From the NCBI GenBank assembly GCA_003210315.1, contig QCVQ01000003.1, positions 1 to 64,000 of the forward strand: a DNA stretch of 64,000 nt. The letters run 5' to 3'. Origin of the DNA: Synechococcus sp. AG-686-F08 (GTDB lineage: Bacteria; Cyanobacteriota; Cyanobacteriia; PCC-6307; Cyanobiaceae). The notes below the pieces were generated by a model. It was not told the origin of the DNA. It worked only from the letters and a program-made list of their open reading frames with translations, and searched no databases. Positions 18,374-27,749 of this stretch are shown in pieces. Position numbers and translations under genes: made by a program. Every line of letters starts with the position of its first letter. The stretch's first letter is position 1.

Positions 18374-19418
18374 TTAGTACCGAAACAACAGGTTTAAGGG
18401 GTGTGTGCGTGGCACAGGAAAAATCACCAACGCCGTAGACGAAGGCAGGTCTACCCCGCCTTGGCGGGCCATTTGACGGCTTGTGATGGCGCTGCAGTTT
18501 GCCCTGGGTGAACAGGTCAACACAGCAAACGCGGATGTATTCCTCATCTGCTGCAAGAGCCTTGGTGAGGTCAGCAATCGAGCAGTAGCCGTGATGTGTG
18601 ACATGGCTCAGGATCCGATCTGAAAGCCGTTGCCGAACACCTGGCAGCTGCTGTTCCTGGTCCTCAATCAACCACCAATCAAAAGATTCAGGCTCACGAT
18701 CCAGCAGCCATTTAGTGCCCTCTTTGATGTTCCGTTTACCCAAGGCATGCAGGCTGAAGTACTGACCTGCCGGAGCCAAGCCCCAGCAGTCTTGAACTGC
18801 GGCGCTGATGGTTCCAAGCCCAGCGATGTCATCCCACTGCACTGTCTGACGACGCTGCCGAACACCATTGCCGTCCTTTGGAGCCTTGATGAGGTGTGCA
18901 GTCATCAGGATCAAGACGCCAGCATCAACCGCGGCCTTGTTCAACTCGTAGAGCAGGTCCACAAGTTCAGAATCAACCGTCCGTCTGTTCTCACTGCACA
19001 AAACAGTGGTCAAAGAGTCGATGCAGATTGCGTCGTACTGCTTTGACTCGATGGCCTTTAAGAGCAGTTCAACTGGGAATGGCTCTTTTGGATAGATGAC
19101 ATCCCAGTTTTGCTTGAGTTCTTGCTGCCTGTAGACAGCCTGAGCATGCTCTTTAGGCTCGTCGCCTTGGATCAAGAGGCACCTGCCCTTGGTGACTTTG
19201 AAAGCACCAAGGAAATCAACACCTTCTTCGATCGCCTCAAGGAACCGATTTACCAGCGTGGTCTTGCCGGTGCCACGTTCAGCAGCCAGAAGAACAATGC
19301 CACTGACAGCAATCAGGAAGACCCGCCAGATTTTTCCTAGTTCTTGCACACACCCCTGAGCACGCTTTTCGATCAGGTCATCAAGGGGGTTGAAGTCGTA
19401 TTCGCTCATGACAGCCAC
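18351..19418 (-). CDS. RepA/RecA-like ATPase (AAA_25 type)
   Basis: Walker A AERGTGKTTLV; Walker B YDAICIDSLTTVL. Confidence 0.82.
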   Translation of the reverse strand: MAVMSEYDFNPLDDLIEKRAQGCVQELGKIWRVFLIAVSGIVLLAAERGTGKTTLVNRFLEAIEEGVDFLGAFKVTKGRCLLIQGDEPKEHAQAVYRQQELKQNWDVIYPKEPFPVELLLKAIESKQYDAICIDSLTTVLCSENRRTVDSELVDLLYELNKAAVDAGVLILMTAHLIKAPKDGNGVRQRRQTVQWDDIAGLGTISAAVQDCWGLAPAGQYFSLHALGKRNIKEGTKWLLDREPESFDWWLIEDQEQQLPGVRQRLSDRILSHVTHHGYCSIADLTKALAADEEYIRVCCVDLFTQGKLQRHHKPSNGPPRRGRPAFVYGVGDFSCATHTPLKPVVSVLSGEDDPH

Positions 19419-20116
19419 CCGTTGAGTTCAGGGCAGCCGAGATCGTTTTTGCGGAAGCAATCAACGTCACGGCGTTGATACCGCAAGGTCTTCAGCTTGT
19501 GCTGCACGGCAATGACAAACCGCCGGTATTTGGCGTTGTGCCTGGCGGCATCAAACAACAGCGGCAGCAGCTGATCACCGTTGTATTCCGCCCGATAGAT
19601 GGCCTTGAAGTAGTGGCGCAGCTCATCAGGACTGCACAGTTCAAACTCAGGGCATGCCATTGCCTCGCGCCATTCAGCAATGAACTGAGGAAGCAGCCTT
19701 CGCCACCTGGTGCTGACGTGACGTTTTGGTTTTGGCCTTTGTTTGCAGCGTTGATCTGCTGGCGGCCATGGCTTGAAAAGCTTGCAAGCACCGGTGTGAA
19801 CACAGTTGGTGCGATGCAAGAACCACGTTTGACCATGCCAAGGGAATTGATCCGCCAGCGGTGAGTTGTGGCAGAACACCGTGGCGTCATTGAAGGCGCA
19901 GTCTTGGTCTTTGGTTCGACCACAGGCGCAGGGGTTGCGCCGACTGGAACGAGTGAGCTTCTGCTCTAACTTCCGCCCTAAATGGTGATTTGTGGGTCTA
20001 GACCTATTTGTCGTGCCAACCGATTTAGATGCACTGACAACCTGCATAGGCAGCAGGGTTTCACTTAACCTTGAGGTAACACGGGCCTCATGGCTGCTCA
20101 ATTTTTGGGCAGTCAT
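19406..20116 (-). CDS. Cys/His-rich (putative zinc-binding) replication-module protein
   Basis: NPCACGRTKDQDCAFNDATVFCHNS...NCVHTGACKLF; overlaps the RepA-like gene start. Confidence 0.6.
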   Translation of the reverse strand: MTAQKLSSHEARVTSRLSETLLPMQVVSASKSVGTTNRSRPTNHHLGRKLEQKLTRSSRRNPCACGRTKDQDCAFNDATVFCHNSPLADQFPWHGQTWFLHRTNCVHTGACKLFKPWPPADQRCKQRPKPKRHVSTRWRRLLPQFIAEWREAMACPEFELCSPDELRHYFKAIYRAEYNGDQLLPLLFDAARHNAKYRRFVIAVQHKLKTLRYQRRDVDCFRKNDLGCPELNGWLS

Positions 20117-20119
20117 TTT

Positions 20120-20395
20120 TTATACCCCCGCCAACTTCCGAAGTTGCTGCGCGGTGGTCGCCGTATTCATCTGACGAAGCTGGCCACGCTTGTGCAGCAG
20201 CTCCTGAATACGATCAACGCGCCAACGAATTGAGGCGTTACTTGAATCACCGAGGAAATAATGTTCACCGGCGACTAGGAAGCCACCATGGGTGTCTCGT
20301 TTTCGCTTCAGGTAGCTTTCGCTGACTTGAAGAAACTCTGCTGCATCTGGGGTCCGTAACAACAAGGGAAACGCTCCTGACGTATCCCCATGCAC
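20120..20395 (-). CDS. AlpA/Xis-like HTH protein
   Basis: LLRTPDAAEFLQVSESYLKRKRDTHGG...IRWRVDRIQELL; start may be internal. Confidence 0.7.
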   Translation of the reverse strand: MHGDTSGAFPLLLRTPDAAEFLQVSESYLKRKRDTHGGFLVAGEHYFLGDSSNASIRWRVDRIQELLHKRGQLRQMNTATTAQQLRKLAGV

Positions 20396-20598
20396 TGAGC
20401 AATGACCTGCACATAGCGAGGGAACTGGGTGAAGTCCCAGAGCATGTTGGGGTGCTTGTTAGCGACTAGGCATTGCAAGTTGGCCTCAACTTCAGGCACG
20501 CTAAGTTCTCCACACGGAACTCTGATCACAACACTGTGACCATTGACGGTGGCTTGCTTTCCCCGAGCTTTTTGCGAACGCGTTACCTTACGAGTCAT
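20308..20598 (-). CDS. Hypothetical protein of the xis operon
   Basis: 96 aa ORF overlapping the xis-like ORF by 88 nt. Confidence 0.5.
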   Translation of the reverse strand: MTRKVTRSQKARGKQATVNGHSVVIRVPCGELSVPEVEANLQCLVANKHPNMLWDFTQFPRYVQVIAQCMGIRQERFPCCYGPQMQQSFFKSAKAT

Positions 20599-20784
20599 TG
20601 ATGCATGAGGGTGTTTATTACCTCATCCCGCTAGACGCTAAATGCGAATCGGCCATGCTCGGGGAGAGCAGTTATGACGGGGGCCTGGTATCACCCAGCC
20701 GTTGTCCGTCAGATGTGATGCTGTGATCATATTGATTCAATCTGCGGTTGTCAACTACAGCCAGCCACAGCAGAGTGATGCACT

Positions 20785-20798
20785 GTTGGTATACCAAC
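20785..20798. promoter_or_regulatory. Candidate operator: 14-bp palindrome GTTGGTATACCAAC
   Basis: Perfect palindrome in the int-xis intergenic region, followed by GGCATACC half-site-like sequence. Confidence 0.4.
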
Positions 20799-20820
20799 GG
20801 CATACCATTTACCTCATTTT

Positions 20821-22089
20821 TCAGTTACCGACAGCTACTAATCCTTCGTTATATCGATCAACTGCCGCTTCCAGACTGGCTTCATCAACCCACGAGCCGT
20901 AGTTCTTCAGATGCACCGCAGTTGTGTGACCCATAAGTGCAGCTGCTTGCCTAACATGCAAACCATTATTTGAGCAAACGTGACAGCGCCAGGCCCAAGA
21001 ATGTCGAAGGCTATAAGGCGTGATGTCTGGATTACTCAGAACCAAATGCTTCCAAGGCTCATAACGATTCAGCAGCTGCCCAAACGAATGACCGACCTGT
21101 TGGAACGTGCCCTTAACTTCCACCTTTTCAATCTCATTTGCGATGGCAGTTGGCAACTTCACCAAGCCGCTGGAATAGAGCTTGAGCAAGCGTTTGCCTT
21201 CACCCTCACGGCCAGCAATGTCCAACGGCAAGCAACGCCGTGGTGACTTTGCTTTCTGAGCCAACGTCGCTGCATTTCTTTTGACGTGACCGGCATAAAG
21301 CTTGTCCCCTTTCACGCTCAATACAGCCAACTCAGCTGGCCTCAAACCAAACAATGCAATTAAGCCAGTCGCCAGACGCAAGTCATGGCGACCATCAGCC
21401 TCCATTTGATCCAATAGCCCAGCTAGCTGTTCTGGTTTGACCGGAGGCGTTAGCCGCTCCTCTGTAGAGGTTGCGGCTACGCCGATCAATTCATTGATGA
21501 ACGCCTTTTCTGGCGGCAACCAACGCTGTGGCGCTCCAGCTTTGATGACGGCGTAAGTCAAAAAAGCGCAGACATCACCCAAGTTTCGTTTCCGGCCCTG
21601 ACCACCTGATGCCATTTGGGTGAAGTGCAACTCAGCGAAACGCTTCAGTAGCGCCCTTGAGTCGCGTGGTTTTGGTCTTGATTCAAGGCAGACCAAAGCG
21701 CGGTCCAATCGCGTTTTCAGGTCAGCCAAAGTTGAACTTCGACGACCCTGTTTGGCTAGCAAATATTCCTCAACGACAGCTGGCCAACCTTGATCTGCGA
21801 TGCCTTTGTTGTCTTCAGGAACGGCAAGTGCCTCAGTATCTAGACGGACCGCTTCAGCAAGGCTGATGTTCCTGCTTTCAACCAACTCACGGCACCGTGT
21901 GACGGCGTTGAGGATCACCACGCTGTTGGTGGCCTTCCATTCAATCGACAGCACCTTGGCCGACTTAGTGCCGTCTTCGTAGACGCGGGTCAGCTTGGCT
22001 TTGCCGGACTGTGCGATGACGTTCCAGCCGCGGCCATGGTTGTCCTTGATCTGTCGCCTGAGCGTTTGTTCCCACTTCTGTGGAGGCAT
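20821..22089 (-). CDS. int: Tyrosine recombinase/integrase
   Basis: Catalytic motifs GLRPAEL, SLRHSW, GHTT...LKNYGSW; adjacent to the tRNA 3' end. Confidence 0.92.
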   Translation of the reverse strand: MPPQKWEQTLRRQIKDNHGRGWNVIAQSGKAKLTRVYEDGTKSAKVLSIEWKATNSVVILNAVTRCRELVESRNISLAEAVRLDTEALAVPEDNKGIADQGWPAVVEEYLLAKQGRRSSTLADLKTRLDRALVCLESRPKPRDSRALLKRFAELHFTQMASGGQGRKRNLGDVCAFLTYAVIKAGAPQRWLPPEKAFINELIGVAATSTEERLTPPVKPEQLAGLLDQMEADGRHDLRLATGLIALFGLRPAELAVLSVKGDKLYAGHVKRNAATLAQKAKSPRRCLPLDIAGREGEGKRLLKLYSSGLVKLPTAIANEIEKVEVKGTFQQVGHSFGQLLNRYEPWKHLVLSNPDITPYSLRHSWAWRCHVCSNNGLHVRQAAALMGHTTAVHLKNYGSWVDEASLEAAVDRYNEGLVAVGN

Positions 22090-22105
22090 GACTGCTTCCT
22101 GGGTC

Positions 22106-22136
22106 TAGAGCAGTTCTAGAGCAGAATTTAGAGCAG
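22106..22136 (+). repeat. Three phased TAGAGCAG repeats, candidate integrase arm-type sites (right end)
   Basis: TAGAGCAG at 22106-22113, 22117-22124, 22129-22136 (11 and 12 bp spacing). Confidence 0.6.
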
Positions 22137-22231
22137 AACAGCCCTAACAGGCCGTAGCAGGCTGTAGCCAGGCAACAAAAAAGCGGCCTTGCGACCGCTG
22201 AAAACCTTGTCTGCGACTGGGATTCAATCAA

Positions 22232-22304
22232 TGGAGCCAAGCGGATTCGAACCGCTGACCCCCTGCATGCCATGCAGGTGCTCTACCAGCTGAGCTATGG
22301 CCCC
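22232..22304 (-). tRNA. tRNA-Ala (anticodon GGC)
   Basis: GGGGCCATAGCTCAGCTGGTAGAGCACCTGCATGGCATGCAGGGGGTCAGCGGTTCGAATCCGCTTGGCTCCA; complete cloverleaf, loop ATGGCAT. Confidence 0.95.
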
Positions 22305-22368
22305 ATCAACAACGACAAAGCCCGCAAGCCTTTTCGTTGTCGAGGCGAAGCATACACCGCCACGGAGC

Positions 22369-22986
22369 TCAAACTTGGCGCCACACCGCCATTAATTTGC
22401 CCTGAACCTGCACCTGCTCCGCTGGCAACTCAATGGGGTCGTAAGCAGGGTTCGCCGCTTCCAAGCGCACCACACTTCCATCCAGGTGGAAATGCTTGAG
22501 CGTTGTGCCACTCCCTGCCACCAAAGCACTCACAATCGTCCCCTGACGCAGGCGACCCGGCTCTTGAACCGGCTGCATGAGCACAACATCACCATCGGCA
22601 ATGTGAGCATCGACCATCGAGTCACCATTCACCGTGAGCGCAAACAAACCACGGGTTTCGAGCACTGGAGCCAAATCAAGATGCTCTTGCACATCATCAA
22701 AGGTTTCCACCAAACCACCTGCCGCAACAGCGCCAAGCACGGGAATTCCAGACGCCACATCCCCCAACAATTGCAAGGTGCGCGCTTGACCCTCCTGCCA
22801 AGTGAGCCATCCCTTCTGCTGCAAATGGCGCAATCGGCTTTGCACAGGAGCAGGTGATCGCAGCCCCATCGCCTGCATCATCTGACGAATGGAGGGGCTA
22901 TGGCGATGGCTACCGATGTAGTCCGACAGCCAGTCGTACAGCTCCTGCTGAGCAGTGGTGAGAGGCTCGGGGGATCCAGTGGTCAC
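22369..22986 (-). CDS. lexA: LexA repressor
   Basis: N-terminal wHTH; AVAAGG cleavage region; VNGDSMVDAHIADGDVVLM. Confidence 0.95.
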   Translation of the reverse strand: MTTGSPEPLTTAQQELYDWLSDYIGSHRHSPSIRQMMQAMGLRSPAPVQSRLRHLQQKGWLTWQEGQARTLQLLGDVASGIPVLGAVAAGGLVETFDDVQEHLDLAPVLETRGLFALTVNGDSMVDAHIADGDVVLMQPVQEPGRLRQGTIVSALVAGSGTTLKHFHLDGSVVRLEAANPAYDPIELPAEQVQVQGKLMAVWRQV

Positions 22987-23006
22987 CGGGATGATCCAAT
23001 TTAGTC

Positions 23007-23020
23007 AATACATTTGTACC
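23007..23020. promoter_or_regulatory. Candidate LexA autoregulatory box
   Basis: GGTACAAATGTATT on the minus strand upstream of lexA, near match to the cyanobacterial RGTACNNNDGTWCB consensus. Confidence 0.45.
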
Positions 23021-23045
23021 TATTCAATAGGGATTTGGCAAGGCC

Positions 23046-23516
23046 TTAGGGCTTAGGAGCTTGTGCGCAGATCCAATTCACCTTGGAAGCCGTTCCCTTT
23101 CGCCCTGGATAAGGGCTCCAGCGCCCCTCCTGATCCTGCCGCTCCAACACCCCATCAACACACTGGGCGCGCATGGATAACTGCCGCATTCCCCAGGGAT
23201 TGTCCTCACCTTTGCGCATCAACAACAAAGCCTGAAAGGTCACCGTCTGATCCTCACGGCGAGGATCACGCAAATATTCAGCGGCGTCGATTTTGGGGGA
23301 TTGCATCGCCTCCATAAACATCCAACCAGCCTGGGATGCCGTCTCCTGATCACTCATTTGCAGGCGCACCTCACTCCAAAACTTGGGCTCAGGTTTTGGC
23401 GCCCATCTGGCATCGCTTGGCAACGCAGAGGCAACCGACACAACAGCCGCGGTGGATCCGGTGATCACGATGGTTCGCAATCCAACCGACGTCCTCAGAA
23501 TGGAAAGAACGCTCAT
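23046..23516 (-). CDS. Hypothetical secreted protein
   Basis: 156 aa; hydrophobic N-terminus; conserved-looking composition. Confidence 0.75.
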   Translation of the reverse strand: MSVLSILRTSVGLRTIVITGSTAAVVSVASALPSDARWAPKPEPKFWSEVRLQMSDQETASQAGWMFMEAMQSPKIDAAEYLRDPRREDQTVTFQALLLMRKGEDNPWGMRQLSMRAQCVDGVLERQDQEGRWSPYPGRKGTASKVNWICAQAPKP

Positions 23517-23761
23517 GACTTCTCCTTATCGACGTTTTTTTGCTTGATCAATTCCGCCAACATTTCCAATTTGGCGTTTTCGGATTCGGAGGCGCGAGAC
23601 GCCATCCAGGCACTAGACGCCTTGAGCTGAGCCAGTTGCTGAACCAAAGACAACGCCGTTTCTCTCAGAGTTTCGATGTCATCGCACTCCCGGATGAAGC
23701 GGCCCCACTTCTCGAGCTCAAAGGATTGTTCCAGGCCTCGCTCAATTGGATTGATGCTCAT
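23513..23761 (-). CDS. Hypothetical protein
   Basis: 82 aa; 4-nt overlaps with both neighbours. Confidence 0.7.
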   Translation of the reverse strand: MSINPIERGLEQSFELEKWGRFIRECDDIETLRETALSLVQQLAQLKASSAWMASRASESENAKLEMLAELIKQKNVDKEKS

Positions 23762-23928
23762 GCGCTCTGCTCCCTCTGTTCCTGATCCTTCTGCTCCTGC
23801 TCCAGCAAAGGGTCTGGCTCACCATTGCAGATGGCTTGAGCCCTGAGATAAAAGCCGCTGTCGCGATCACCCGCCGCCTCTAGGGCTTCGAGAACCCTCT
23901 TCCAGTTGTCGCGTTCGACTTGATCCAT
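23758..23928 (-). CDS. 56-aa small hypothetical protein
   Basis: MDQVERDNWKRVLEALEAAGDRDSGFYLRAQAICNGEPDPLLEQEQKDQEQREQSA; ATGA overlap; below the ORF-track cutoff. Confidence 0.65.
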   Translation of the reverse strand: MDQVERDNWKRVLEALEAAGDRDSGFYLRAQAICNGEPDPLLEQEQKDQEQREQSA

Positions 23929-23931
23929 GCT

Positions 23932-24684
23932 TCAAGTTGACGTTGAAAAAATCTTACGTAGAAATTTGAGACTGAGGTCACGCACCGCTGTCCATTCAGC
24001 ATCCACGGTGATCGCATGACCACTGCGCTCTAACCAGTGAAGCTCTCGAGGAGAAGACTGCACGTTGCGCATCAACAGCGCAATTCCACTGGCTGAAATA
24101 ACCTTGTCGCGACGACTCGCAATGGCCAACAGCGGTTGCTGAACCTGGGTGAGCTGCTTGCGCGTGCGAGAGATGAGATCAAGCACGCGAGCGCTGGTTG
24201 CCACGGGATAGCGGTCGTAAGACCACAGCCGCTTTGCGGCGCCTTGATCAAAGAAATCAGAGGCCGGCTTTGGCAACGATTCCGTGAAACGGATGAGCAA
24301 AGGGGCCAAAAAACGGCGCGGATCTCCGCTGCGTATGGGTGGTGAATACAGCAGGAGAGCCTTGATTTGTGGATAGCGCAACGCCAATTGCAAGCTCAAA
24401 ATCGATCCCAACGACAGACCTCCCACCACCACACTCTGACCTTCTGACAACAGGCGGGTGATCAAGGCATCGAGAGGGGCAATCCACTGCTGCGGATGCA
24501 CTTCCATCAGATCCTTGAGGGTGGTTCCATGACCCGCGAGCAGGGGAACTTCAATGCCATAACCCTCGGCGTTCAAAGACTCAGCGAGCAGCTGCATCTC
24601 AGAGGGCGAACCTGTAAATCCATGAATGAGAACGACAGTCACTGCCCCACCAGGCAGTGAAAACGCCTGGGGCGAAGCACTCAC
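23932..24684 (-). CDS. Alpha/beta hydrolase (carboxylesterase/lipase-like)
   Basis: VVLIHGFTGSP; nucleophile GGLSLGS; terminal RSGHAIT. Confidence 0.9.
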   Translation of the reverse strand: MSASPQAFSLPGGAVTVVLIHGFTGSPSEMQLLAESLNAEGYGIEVPLLAGHGTTLKDLMEVHPQQWIAPLDALITRLLSEGQSVVVGGLSLGSILSLQLALRYPQIKALLLYSPPIRSGDPRRFLAPLLIRFTESLPKPASDFFDQGAAKRLWSYDRYPVATSARVLDLISRTRKQLTQVQQPLLAIASRRDKVISASGIALLMRNVQSSPRELHWLERSGHAITVDAEWTAVRDLSLKFLRKIFSTST

Positions 24685-25628
24685 AAACCACCAAGCAACA
24701 CAGCCAGGAGGGCCTGCTGGGCATGCAAACGATTCTCCGCTTGGTCAAAGATCCGGCTTGAGGCACTCTCCATCACCCCAGCGCTGATCTCCTCGTCTCG
24801 GTGGGCAGGCAAACAGTGCAGAACAATCGCTTTCGGATCAGCTTCTGCTAGCAGGGCCTCATCCAAGCAAAAACCTTTAAAGGCCTGTTCGCGCTCCGCT
24901 TGCTCCTGTTCCTGACCCATCGACGCCCATACATCCGTGTACAGCGCCTGGGCGCCACGAACCGCCGCCACTGGATCACTGGTGACCTCAATCTGGGCTC
25001 CAGACACGGCAAGAGCACGGGCTTGATCCAGAACCCCAGGTAGCGGCTCAAAACCATCGGGACAGCCGATGCGCACATTCACGCCCAGAAGCGCACCGCA
25101 GAGCATTAAGGAGTGGGCCACGTTGTTGCCATCACCGACATAAGCCAGGGTTTGGCCTTGCAAATCACCGAAGGCCTCCTGCATCGTGAGGAAATCAGCC
25201 AAGGCCTGACATGGATGTTCCAGGTCCGTGAGGGCATTGATGACAGGAATGGAAGCCCAGTAGGCGTAATCCACGAGCTCCTGTTGGGCATAGGTGCGCA
25301 CTGCGAGAGCGTCACAAAAACGGCTCAACACCCTGGCCGTATCTTCCAGAGGTTCACCACGACCGAGCTGGGTGACCTGGGGATTGAGATCCACGGTTTG
25401 ACCACCGAGCCGGGCCATCGCTACTTGAAAACTCACCCTGGTGCGTGTGGACGCTTTGGTGAAGATCAACCCGAGCACCCGATTGCCGAGGTCGATGCGA
25501 CGGTCACCCGACTTCAGTTGGCGCGCAAGGTCGAGCAGGGCCTGAGTTTCTTGCGCAGAAACGTCTGCAGACGACAGGTAATCACGCCCGCTCAGGGAGG
25601 TGAGAACAGCAGCAACGCCCTTATCCAT
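24681..25628 (-). CDS. argF: Ornithine carbamoyltransferase
   Basis: FTKASTRTRVSF, HPCQALADF, HCLPAHRDEEI. Confidence 0.97.
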   Translation of the reverse strand: MDKGVAAVLTSLSGRDYLSSADVSAQETQALLDLARQLKSGDRRIDLGNRVLGLIFTKASTRTRVSFQVAMARLGGQTVDLNPQVTQLGRGEPLEDTARVLSRFCDALAVRTYAQQELVDYAYWASIPVINALTDLEHPCQALADFLTMQEAFGDLQGQTLAYVGDGNNVAHSLMLCGALLGVNVRIGCPDGFEPLPGVLDQARALAVSGAQIEVTSDPVAAVRGAQALYTDVWASMGQEQEQAEREQAFKGFCLDEALLAEADPKAIVLHCLPAHRDEEISAGVMESASSRIFDQAENRLHAQQALLAVLLGGL

Positions 25629-25732
25629 GCCAGCGGCTTCAAAGGAGTGTTATCGGGGATGAAAGGGCTGCTCGTCAAGCCTTCTTGAGCCCGCGTGCTG
25701 GAAACGTTGCGATTGGGGACGCCAAATGCTTC

Positions 25733-25762
25733 AAAAAAAACTGCCCCCATAAGGGGGCAGTT
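25733..25762 (-). terminator. Intrinsic terminator of ftsH
   Basis: CTGCCCCC/GGGGGCAG stem followed by T8 on the minus strand. Confidence 0.85.
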
Positions 25763-25814
25763 GATGCAATGCGTGAAGGCAGAACAGACATCTGCCCCTT
25801 AAAAATGCGCGACG

Positions 25815-27713
25815 TTATGCAGCAACAGAGTGCTCATCAGGCATCACACTGGCTGAGAGCATCTCTCGAAGATCATCCCCTTCGATCACTTCCTTTTCAA
25901 GAATTTTCTGGGAGATCGTTTCGAGCAAAGCCATGTTTTGACGAAGGATCGAGAGAGCTTGATCATGGGCGCGGTCCACTAAACCCCGCACTTCGCGATC
26001 GATCGCTTGGGCTGTGGCATCACTCACCGCACGGCGGGGGTTGTTGTTGCCACCAAGGAAACGGCCGCCACCTTGCTTGTCATAGGCAAGCGGTCCGAGG
26101 GTGTCGCTCATCCCGTAGGTGCCAACCATTTGCTCGGCGATATCGGTGGCGCGCTGGAGGTCATTGGCTGCGCCGGTGGTGATTTTGCCGAAAACGATTT
26201 CCTCTGCAGAACGACCGCCTAGAAGGGTGGCAATTTGACCTTCTAAATCCTCGCGAGAATTGAGGAAGCGCTCTTCCGTGGGAAGTTGCAGCGTGTAGCC
26301 AAGGGCGCTCATGCCGCGGGGCACGATCGAAATTTTGGCCACCTTGCTGCCGCCGGGCATCAGGTGACCCACGATCGCGTGACCAACCTCGTGATAAGCA
26401 ACGACCTTTTTCTCGTCGTCTTGCATCACCCGGCTCTTTTTCTCCAGGCCGGCAACAACTCGCTCGATTGCTTCATTGAGGTCGCCCTGTACGACTTCTT
26501 TCTTGTAATTACGGGCCGCGAGGAGGGCTGCTTCATTCACCAAATTGGCGAGATCGGCACCGGCAAAACCACTGGTGGCTTGAGCAATTTTGTCTAAATC
26601 AACCTCTTCAGCAAGTTTTACTTTTTTGGCGTAGATATCGAGAATCGTTTTACGACCTGAAAGGTCTGGACGATCCACCAACACCTGACGGTCGAAACGA
26701 CCGGGACGAAGCAACGCTGCATCCAAAACTTCAGGTTGGTTGGTGGCGGCCAACACGATCACAGGCTTGTCTTTGGAGGCAAAACCATCCATTTCTGTGA
26801 GCAGTTGATTCAGGGTTTGCTCACGCTCATCGTTACCCCCAACCACGCCCATGGAGCCGGAACGGCTCTTACCAATCGCATCAAGTTCGTCGATAAAGAT
26901 GATGCAAGGAGCATTCTTCTTGGCTTGTTCGAACAAGTCACGAACGCGAGCAGCACCAGCTCCTACGAAGAGTTCTACAAATTCAGAACCACTGATGATG
27001 AAGAAAGGAACACCCGCCTCACCAGCCACGGCCTTAGAGAGCAAGGTTTTACCTGTACCCGGAGGACCAACAAGCAAGACCCCTTTGGGAATTCGTGCTC
27101 CGATATCGGTATAACGCTCAGGAGTTTTTAAGAAATCAACAATTTCATTGAGCTCATCCTTGGCTTCATCGACACCTGCCACGTCGGCAAACGTGACCCG
27201 AGATTGCTCATCAGGCACATAAACCTTGGCTTTGCTCTTTGTGAAATTGAGTGCACCTTGTGCACCACCGCCACCCATGGAGCGGCGCGCAAAGAATTGC
27301 AGCACCAGGATGAAAATTAGCGGCGGCACCACCCAACTCAAGATGGTGGTGAAAATATTGGGCTTCTTCGGAGGAGCAGCAGCAAACTCAACTCCCTTGC
27401 TCTCAAGGCGCTGAGGCAGATCCATGTCGAAGATCGGCGTGGTCGCGAGCACGGAAGGGGCACCTTCCTCAACCTCACTGAGCTCGTAGCGAATTTGATC
27501 TTGGGTAATGAAGGCGCGCTTCACCGCTCCATCATTCACTTGATCGATAAAGAGTGAATAGGGCACCCGAGGCACCTGCTGCATGCCCTGATTAGGGATG
27601 AAGCTGCTGAGAAGCAGCAGCACTCCGAAGCCAATCAGCACCAGATTGATGATCCCGAAGCGCCGATTAGGGCGATTGTCATCTTCTCGAATCGCCATGA
27701 AGCTGATTCCCAA
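25815..27713 (-). CDS. ftsH: ATP-dependent zinc metalloprotease FtsH
   Basis: [13 protein letters not shown] region, HEVGHA zinc motif, N-terminal TM segments. Confidence 0.97.
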   Translation of the reverse strand: MGISFMAIREDDNRPNRRFGIINLVLIGFGVLLLLSSFIPNQGMQQVPRVPYSLFIDQVNDGAVKRAFITQDQIRYELSEVEEGAPSVLATTPIFDMDLPQRLESKGVEFAAAPPKKPNIFTTILSWVVPPLIFILVLQFFARRSMGGGGAQGALNFTKSKAKVYVPDEQSRVTFADVAGVDEAKDELNEIVDFLKTPERYTDIGARIPKGVLLVGPPGTGKTLLSKAVAGEAGVPFFIISGSEFVELFVGAGAARVRDLFEQAKKNAPCIIFIDELDAIGKSRSGSMGVVGGNDEREQTLNQLLTEMDGFASKDKPVIVLAATNQPEVLDAALLRPGRFDRQVLVDRPDLSGRKTILDIYAKKVKLAEEVDLDKIAQATSGFAGADLANLVNEAALLAARNYKKEVVQGDLNEAIERVVAGLEKKSRVMQDDEKKVVAYHEVGHAIVGHLMPGGSKVAKISIVPRGMSALGYTLQLPTEERFLNSREDLEGQIATLLGGRSAEEIVFGKITTGAANDLQRATDIAEQMVGTYGMSDTLGPLAYDKQGGGRFLGGNNNPRRAVSDATAQAIDREVRGLVDRAHDQALSILRQNMALLETISQKILEKEVIEGDDLREMLSASVMPDEHSVAA

Positions 27714-27749
27714 TTGCGCACCAAACTAAGTCGGTTGTTTCCCTGATGG

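Larger units (their letters stand above)
2093..22282. mobile_element. tRNA-Ala-integrated genomic island (tycheposon-like) with tyrosine recombinase
   Basis: 53-bp identical direct repeats at 2093-2145 and 22230-22282, the latter within tRNA-Ala; integrase adjacent to the tRNA 3' end; Xis-like and RepA-like genes follow. Confidence 0.9.

Noticed and set aside
25113-25688. 191-aa plus-strand ORF
   Set aside because: Antisense to argF, no recognisable domain.
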